Of a DNA stretch of 64,000 bases, positions 57,465-64,000 are shown piece by piece. Under the pieces are notes generated by a model. That model made no database searches. It had not been told where the DNA came from and saw nothing but the letters and a program-made list of their open reading frames with translations. How positions within the stretch are numbered: position 1 is the stretch's first letter; each line of letters starts with the position of its first letter. This DNA is from Impatiens glandulifera (lineage: Eukaryota; Streptophyta; Magnoliopsida; Ericales; Balsaminaceae). Both the position numbers and the translations under genes were made by a program. The stretch spans positions 161,018-225,017 of the forward strand of contig NW_025919557.1 of assembly GCF_907164915.1 (NCBI RefSeq), given 5' to 3'.

Positions 57465-58380
57465 CTTATTTATTGAATAATAAGTATAACAAAAAAATTT
57501 TTGTTAAAGAATTCTCGACAATCTATTGATTATAAATTCATTGATTTAATTAACATATATGTATGTGATTTAAAAGAATACCCACACGAATATGCAGACA
57601 GATATTTTTATTGATATTAACACAAATATTATTGTATATAATATGATAAATAAAAATATAATTTATTTTTAGAGAAATATGTTCTCTAAAAAAGACATAG
57701 TTACAAAACTTTAAAAAAAATAAGCAAATAACAAGAAAATATCTTATTTATATTTACTAAGTTAGTGTTCAAATCGATTTTTTAAATTTGACGATTTTTA
57801 AATCAAGAAACGTGTCATTTCTTAGACATTATTTTCATAAAAATTGGATAATACTTTGATTAAAAGTTAATACGACAATTATATATATCATGAAGACTAT
57901 GAAAACTATTTCATTACGTGTCTTTTATATAATATTTTTATGTTGAAAATTACGAAAAAATGATTAAAATAAACTACAAACGTGAATTGCACTATACTAA
58001 ATATCATGTTATTATTAAATGATATAATGATATTATTAAATGAATGAGTTTACGTCTACAAGTGAATTTGTTTGCACTTGGAAGTGCAATCTATGTATGG
58101 AAATATTTTAAGAAAATTATGATGGATAGATTAAACGTTATAATATATATTTTTGACTTATGTTGAAAAATAAAATATTTTTATGAAAAATATGTAATTG
58201 CTTACAGGATGGAAGAATAGTTCAAAGAAATTTTGTCTACTAGTTAGCAAAGTGAACAATATTTAATTAAAAAAAATTAAATGGTAAGCATGTACAAATG
58301 ACTATGCTTCTTATTAGAAGATGTTCTATTTTTATCTAATAATATACCAACGAAAATTTCTAATTATTATGATAGTAATT
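57465..58380. other. AT-rich intergenic, nothing recognised
   Basis: No coding domain is recognisable. The right part may be decayed Copia sequence but shows no motif. Confidence 0.4.
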
Positions 58381-58384
58381 TGAA

Positions 58385-58720
58385 ATTGGACAAACTTAGA
58401 ATCAATGACAAGTCTAGACATACACGTCTTAAATATAATATCATTAGACTATACTCTCTAATGGAGTTATCAAATTTGAATATGTAAGTCAAATATAGCA
58501 TTGTAGATCCACTAACCAATAATGGAGTTATTAAATTTGAATATGTAAGTCAAATATAGCATTGTAGATCCACTAACCAAATTATTGAATAGAGAATTTG
58601 TTTGAAAGTCTTTTAAGAAATGAGCCTACTATAAGTTGGTATGAAGAACAACCCAACCTGTGTAGATTAGAGATCCCAAGAACTATCTTCTATGGGAAAA
58701 CATAATTGTACTGACTTGGA
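58385..58720 (+). pseudogene. Copia RNase H C-terminus
   Basis: Frames read NDKSRHTRLKYNIIR and then, after shifts, ELSNLNM and IADPLTK-like sequence (TGTAGATCCACTAACCAA), ending near TTAGAGATCCCAAGAAC. This order is the C-terminal end of Copia RNase H and the sequence just after pol in the related minus-strand element. A 61-bp tandem duplication (58,459-58,519 and 58,520-58,580) lies inside it. Confidence 0.65.
58459..58580 (+). repeat. 61-bp tandem duplication
   Basis: Two adjacent units starting TAATGGAGTTAT(C/T)AAATTT differ at only one or two bases, so the duplication is younger than the surrounding decay. Confidence 0.9.
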
Positions 58721-59143
58721 AAATAAATATTGAGGATTAATCCTATAACCAAACAATATATATATAGATGAAGATAATCATATCGCTTTATAAGATTCTT
58801 TGTGAGCAAGGTATTCACCTATGTAGGGAGAAGTGGGGCCGCTTCGAAAGAATTGCAAGGCTAAATTCTAGACTTTCTCACAAAACCAGATGCGTATTCC
58901 ATGGCCAAAACGGACACAACCATGAGAGCTTGACATTTATTAGGAAGAGTTATATGTGAAAGTGTGTAATCGTTTACACAAATGACAGAACAGTTCAAGG
59001 ACATGGAGTATACTAATTAGTTAGTAAAATTATATACTTTTATAAGGAAAGGTTCAAAGGGTTACCCCTACCTATCCTATGTAGGATTCAACTGTTGAAC
59101 CTTTCACCGGATTAATCTTTCAATTTTTATTAATATAGATGAT
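58720..59143 (+). repeat. Copia 3' untranslated region, inverse match to 20,387-20,860
   Basis: The reverse complement of this stretch matches 20,387-20,860 (TTGTGTCCGTTTTGGCC against TTGTGTTCGTTTTGGCC; GGCCCCACTTCTC; CACAAAGAATC). Both are the segment between RNase H and the 3' LTR of one family. Confidence 0.75.
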
Positions 59144-59950
59144 TGTTTGAAATTTTTAAACTAATTTTATAAATTCTATTAATGAATGGAAATTAGAATG
59201 TGAGTTATAAATTAAATCAAATTCACATGAAATTTAAACATTATTAAAGGGTGAAATTTGATCCAAATGTACAATTTGAATTAATTAATTTAAATAATTG
59301 ATTTAAAATGCCTTGATGACAGATTAACAAAATGTTGTTAATTTCTAGTATAACTTTTATTTTATTATTATAATTGTTTTGATAATTTAATATTATTATT
59401 AACAATTGAAAAAACCATATAACGCAAGTATTGCAAAATAAATGATTTAATTAATTTTGGTAAGCAATTACCCTTAATTAAGAATAAAGATTAAGACAAA
59501 TGAAGAGGCAAGTAATGTCAACTGTTAGATCAATTGATGATTTAATTAAAACTTTATTATTTCAACAATCTAAATAGACATTCTATCCCATACCATCTTA
59601 TGTACAAATTATATCGTTTTATCCTTTCTCACTTCAGAATTCTAAGAGTTCATTCTTCTAAAATTTTAAAAGCCCTCTCATTATTTTGTGAGTGTTTTTT
59701 ATAGTTCTTTACTCATTATATTTCCATTAAAACCCGCTAATCGATTTAGGTACTTTATCAAATTTGTTGCGTAGTAATTCTAGTACTAAATTACTAATAG
59801 ATTTGTTGTACCCTAAGAGACAACTATAAGCGATAAACTCTAGTACAAGGGGAGACAGTTGAACCGTTTTAAGGGAAATGTGTTAAGCACATACTTTGAA
59901 TCAACCACTTATTTGGTGATATCGTTCTTCATATATATTTTATTTATTTG
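59144..59950 (+). mobile_element. Copia 3' LTR
   Basis: Begins TGTTTGAAATTTTTAAACTA and contains GTTGTACCCTAAGAGACA, GCGATAAACTCTAGTACAAG, GGGGAGACAGTTG and GTGTTAAGCACATAC. The right border is approximate. Confidence 0.65.
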
Positions 59951-59954
59951 TAAT

Positions 59955-60224
59955 ATTTATATATTTTTTTCTGTAAGATATTTAACCATTAGTTGTGTTA
60001 TTAGACTTTCACTTTGCCATTTTACAACTACTGAATCATTAGTTAAAGTGACAATGATGAAGAAGAAGGGAATCATTAGTTAAGGTGATAATGATGATGA
60101 AGGTGAAGATGAAAAAGATGGGGTTAGAAAATGTTTTCTCCTTCTTCACCTTGAAATGTTACTTAAGTTTCTTAGTTTTTATTTTTTTGTTTTATATATC
60201 TTAATTTGTTTTAATATATATATA
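59955..60224. other. Low-complexity AT- and GATGA-rich sequence
   Basis: Contains GATGAAGAAGAAGGG and AATGATGATGAAGGTGAAGA simple-sequence stretches and AT runs; no gene. Confidence 0.5.
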
Positions 60225-60634
60225 TAGTAGACTCTCGTTAAATAATATTCGATAAAACTATAAACTCGATAAAGTAATAAATTCTTACAGTTCCGACTCG
60301 GGACGAATAGGTAAAATAATAATTTTGATAAATTTATTAAGTAATATATTTTTTGGCGCATATAGATCCCAACCGATATATAAAGTAATAATATAATTTT
60401 TTTATTAATTCAGAGTGCCTTAGTGAAATATGAGTCCACCATTGTCTACTTTGTATGAAAATTTATATCCATTTGAATCTCATCCCTCACTTTTTTCAAA
60501 GCTTTATGAAGTGCTCTATCATATTGTAGGATAAAATCACTAAGTTTCATTGCTTCTCTAATTGCTTCTTTGTGAGAAACAGCTCCAAAACACAACTATC
60601 ATTCTCATTGTCTTCATCTTGATTATTTTCTCTA
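60225..60634 (-). mobile_element. pogo/Tigger-like element, 3' part, cut by CACTA
   Basis: The left end TAGTAGACTCTCGTTAAATA and repeated CGATAAA(A/G)TAATA resemble the termini of plant pogo-like elements (CAGTAAAACCTCTATAAATT type). Behind it on the minus strand is the end of a transposase. The element stops exactly at the CACTA terminus at 60,635, so its 5' part lies beyond the window. Confidence 0.6.
60446..60590 (-). pseudogene. pogo/Tigger-like transposase C-terminus
   Basis: From about 60,590 the minus strand reads GAVSHKEAIREAMKLSDFIL, QYDRALHKALKKVRDEIQMD and INFHTK before TAG (60,448-60,446). This fits the helical C-terminal tail of plant CENP-B/Tigger-type DDE transposases. The catalytic part is absent from the window. 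Confidence 0.6.
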
Positions 60635-60649
60635 CACTGGTGAAAAAGG

Positions 60650-61315
60650 GGTCAAAACCGAGAGTAAAAACTCTCGGGTTTGACCCTATAACTTTCCATA
60701 TAGACATATTACCGAAAGTTTTGGTAACTCTCGCCATCCCTCGGTATTGACTCTTTCGTTAAAAACAATTGGGCATTTACCGAGAGATATCGTAGATTTT
60801 TCGGTTTAGATACACTAGAGTAAAACCGAAAGTTAATTGAAAAACTTTCGATTTTCCACAAAGAGGAAAACCGAAAGTTTTAGAAATAACTCTCGGTTTT
60901 ACTCCTTAGGGAAAAACCGAAAGTTTTCTATTAACTTTCGGTTTTTCCATTTGAAGAAAACCGAGAGTTAATTATAAAACTTTCGTTTTTTCCCTCATGA
61001 GTAAAACCGAAAGTTTTCATATAACTCTCAGTTTCTCCATTGGAAGAAAACCGATAGTTAATTAGAAAACTTTCGGTTTTCCTCTTTGTGGAAAAACCGA
61101 AAGTTTTCTAATTAACTCTCGGTTTTTTCTTCAAATAGAAAAACCGAGAGTTATATGAAAACTTTTGGTTATACTCCTACGGTGAAAAACCGAGAGTTTT
61201 CTAATTAACTCTCGGTTTTCTTCAAAAGGAAAAACTGAAAGTTTTCATATAAATCTCGATTTTTCCATTTGAAGAAAAACCGAAAGATTTCAATATTACT
61301 TTCGGTTTTTACCTG
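60650..61315. repeat. CACTA subterminal palindrome array
   Basis: About twenty alternating ACCGAAAGTT and AACTCTCGGT/AACTTTCGGT motifs form stems around short AT spacers, for example CCGAAAG...CTTTCGG. They are presumed transposase-binding sites. Confidence 0.8.
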
Positions 61316-61646
61316 TAAAATTTTAAAAATATGCTTATTATTTTGCTCGCAACCAAAACCTGTTCAGCCAAACTAATATATCAATAATAAAAGAAATGAC
61401 ACATACATTATACGATCACATTAAATGATCATTATCATTACAAAATTCGCAACCAAACTAATAATCCGAACAATCTGTTATAAATTCAAATCAACACAAC
61501 TACTAATGAAAACATGTTTTGAATCGAAACAACCAATGAAAACGTACTAGAATTAGCTTGTGGGGGAGGAGGTGGTTGTTGCCTCATAAACAATTTTACT
61601 CTCTCCATTCTTGCATTCATCTCTAACTTCTCCCTCTCCATTCTTG

Positions 61647-63274
61647 TCACAATTTCTTCTTTTTCCGCTTGCATTTCTTGAATTGTGCGCATTCTTTTTC
61701 ATCCGTCTTCTCTTGTTCCTCCAGCTTGAGCGCCATTCTTTGATTCTCTTCAAACAATCGCTCATTGTTTCGTTGTGAACTGTTTCCACTTCGACGATCC
61801 TCACGAAAGTGTGTGGCCCGGACGCCAGATCCCATTTCAAACACTACCCCATGTTTTTGTTGTCCAAACACCCTCTCCGTCAATTCAAAATCAGATATTC
61901 CATGTTCGTTACTAAGAACCTCCTCCATCTCAACCTGCACAATTGAAATAAAATATCATTTCTATAATAAAAAAATAGGCATATTCAATTAACTTACAAT
62001 TTTCTCTTGCACATTTTCGTCCGGGTCGGGTGTTGGGTTTTCTTTTGTCGGTCTCTTGAATACTTCAATGACAGACGGTGCCCGTGCCCATTTCAATCGC
62101 CTGTTGAAATAAATGATTTATATAATTTATAAGAATCTTTATATTAAGTTATTACAGATAATATACTTACTAACTCTTCTTCGATTTGTGCAAAAGGTCT
62201 ACTTCCCGTATGATGTTGGAATTTCAGCTTCTTCCTGTTAATCGTATTTGTACAACTGTTTTGCTGTATTTGAAATAAAAAATAAAGTTAGATTAATTAA
62301 TATCAACTTTTATTTGAATTATAAAATCGTACCTTAAATTTTCCGTGAAGAAATGGTTGCGACACACAAACTCCCAATCATCTCGATCGTACTCTGGTGG
62401 AGGATTAGCCAGTACCGCCGCCTCGTCTCCTTTGTGGACGCGGATATATGACTTGTTCAAATCTGACCTCCATCTATCCCATATCTTCTTGGCGTGTCCC
62501 AATCCAGTCTTTCGAAATGAATCAATAGAACTATTAGTAGCTTCGAACGGATCCTGAAAAAAATAACATTCAAATGTTAAAAAAAATTATTTAAAGAGTA
62601 ATGTGTAATCAAGTAATAATTATTACCTTGATAGCAGTCCAAAGTAAATCCAATTGGTCCGCACTTAATGCCTTCCACTTTAGAAGACGGTGTGAGATGG
62701 CTGCGGGGTCCCGGTTAATCGACCCCACATGTCTAGACCACCGTGTTCTTCCAACGTCTGCACCGCCTGGCCTCCCATCTCTCTCTCTAAAAGTAAGAGG
62801 AATCATTGTCCCTGCTACCCTCTTAGACAACGCAATATTCTTGTTCATCCCCCGTCTCTTGCGGGCAGAAGATTCTTCAAAATTATCAAATTCATAATTA
62901 GATATGTGAATCAATTGAAACAATAACTAATTTGTAAACGAGTTACCTGTCGATGATGGGTCGGGAGTGGAACCGTGCTCCTCCTCGTCATCCTCCTCGT
63001 TAGGCTCCTCGAGACCCTCGTCTTTAGCCTCATCGTCATCTACCATATCAACAAACGTGCTCTCTATAAACTCTTCGGCCTCCGTAGCCTCAACATCCTC
63101 GTCTGTTGGGGGAACAGTAGCTATCGGGACCACAGCAATAGGTGGTTCGTCTTTAGAAGACGATCCTCGGAGCCTTAAGTTCTCTGATTAGTCAAGTAAG
63201 TTCTGGTATGGCTTTAACAATTTGCTGGGTGTTTTCCTCATACTCTTCCAAGTTTCTATACGACCTTCAGACAT
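61647..63274 (-). pseudogene. CACTA second gene (Transposase_24-like), multi-exon
   Basis: Starts MSEGRIETWKSMRKTPSK at 63,274. Probable exons: 63,274-62,947 (acidic, ends TPDPSSTG), 62,874-62,627 (KRRGMNKNIAL, ends LLWTAIK), 62,553-62,333 (DPFEATNSS, KKIWDRWRSDLNKSYI, ANPPPEYDRDDWEFVC), 62,255-62,171 (NRKKLKFQHHTGSRPFAQ), 62,100-61,998 (ARAPSVIEVFKRPT) and 61,934 onward (FELTERVFGQQKHG, then charged coiled coil). The block order matches plant En/Spm-associated Transposase_24 proteins. A TAA after PYQNLLD in exon 1 and an unresolved phase between the fourth and fifth exons suggest decay or a misread boundary. Confidence 0.68.
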
Positions 63275-63378
63275 TCTTAATGCATACCATTAATAAATGA
63301 GCGAATAATTGAAATGAAGTAGTAATAAGAACGAATATAAAGTAAAAAACATAAATCTACCTAATTAATTAATCTGAA

Positions 63379-64000
63379 CTATATGTTTGTAAACCGCGGT
63401 TTTATTTTTGTCACAATCTTCCAACCGGGTCGGGCTGACATATTAGGGGCGTAGAATACTTTTTTCGCTTGACTCGCCAATATATACGGGTCTTGACTTT
63501 GGGTTTTCAAAATTCGGTTTACATTTACACTTACGAAGCCATATTTATCCACTTTCACTCCTAGTTCCCCCGAGTGTGTATCAAACCACTTACATTTGAA
63601 TAATACAACTCGTTTGTGAGAAAAATATTGTACTTTGATTATATCCGTTAAAACTCTGTAGTATGACATAGTTTCAGACCCGTTGTACCCCTCAACAACC
63701 ACCCCACTATTTTGAGTGGTCAAACCTTCGTCGTATTTTTCTGTACATAATTTGTATCAGTTTACTTTACACCAAACATACATAGACGAGTACATACTTG
63801 GACATTCTCCTAAGATCTTGAGGTCTCTTGATATGTCGTTAAATTCTGCTAAATGGGCGACCTATATATATATCCGAAATAAAGTTGTTAAAATGAATAA
63901 AAAGAGTTAATCCATATGGTTTATAATTTACTCACTCGATGCTTGAAATAGACGGCAAACGTTTCTCCACTGGACTCGTTGTTATTGCAATACTGCATAT
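63379..64000 (-). pseudogene. CACTA transposase, C-terminal DUF4216-like part (continues off edge)
   Basis: Exon 63,861-63,379 reads VAHLAEFNDISRDLKILGEC, then TTQNSGVVVEGYNGSE, YYRVLTDIIKVQY, VVLFKCKWFDTHSG, KVDKYGFVSVNVNRI and ILASQAKKVFY, ending at TAG. This is the DUF4216 region at the C-terminus of CACTA transposases. A TGA replaces a codon in the expected VNGYRF motif (VN*YKL). An upstream exon fragment (64,000-63,936, ending FAVYFKHR before GTGAGT) continues past the window, as must the catalytic domain. Confidence 0.8.

Larger units (their letters stand above)
60635..64000 (-). mobile_element. CACTA element, right part outside the window
   Basis: The terminus CACTGGTGAAAAAGGGGTC at 60,635 (preceded by CTA) is followed by 0.68 kb of subterminal palindromes and then a minus-strand gene pair with En/Spm-family domains. 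The element is read from the right, so this is its 3' end; the other terminus is past 64,000. Confidence 0.83.

Overview
This window looks like plant nuclear DNA, probably from a eudicot. It is AT-rich and packed with nested transposable elements, many of whose families are typical of plants: Copia/Sirevirus, LINE, CACTA, hAT-like MITEs, a pogo-like element and a tRNA-derived SINE. It also carries a piece of plant mitochondrial 26S rRNA and one compact host gene, a type-2 lipid-transfer protein. The style of the retroelement accessory proteins recalls Lamiales genomes, but that is only a weak inference. No bacterial features such as operons or CRISPR arrays are present.

Layout. 0-6 kb: a diverged tandem repeat family split by a 5'-truncated LINE with a 17-bp target duplication, then an old LTR piece. 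7.26-10.27 kb: a long array of short hairpins whose stems vary in a compensating way. 10.27-14.33 kb: a complete CACTA element (TSD CTA) carrying captured exons of an ABCA1-type transporter and a KIN-7-type kinesin. 15-17.3 kb: a TATA-containing LTR-like region, a second hairpin array of unrelated sequence, and a SINE. 19.85-23.3 kb: a decayed minus-strand Copia element with a large internal deletion. 24.2 kb: a MITE-like repeat. 25.54-26.17 kb: a mitochondrial 26S rRNA insertion (NUMT).

27.3-51.5 kb: a stack of Sirevirus-like Copia elements. The youngest (29,415-43,010, TSD AGTTG) has two LTRs, a PBS, gag, pol and three related accessory genes after pol. It lies between the second and third accessory genes of an older relative (27.3-29.3 kb plus 43.5-48.7 kb). 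That older element in turn interrupts a minus-strand Sirevirus gag-pol relic, which is also split by a solo LTR with an unusual 5' extension (48,966-50,320, TSD CTTAC). The two accessory modules show that a set of three paralogous genes 3' of pol is an inherited property of this lineage.

51.6-52.4 kb: a second copy of the hairpin-array element. 53.8-54.1 kb: the lipid-transfer protein gene, the only convincing intact host gene. 54.3-60 kb: related Copia LTRs, a hairpin-bearing tandem repeat, a MITE, and the 3' end of a Copia element. 60.2-64 kb: a pogo-like transposase tail cut by a CACTA element whose genes run off the right edge.

Almost every element is broken. Several stop codons in retroelement genes are explained by G-to-A change of tryptophan codons, as expected for methylated, silenced DNA. 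All assignments come from reading the sequence; no database search was run.
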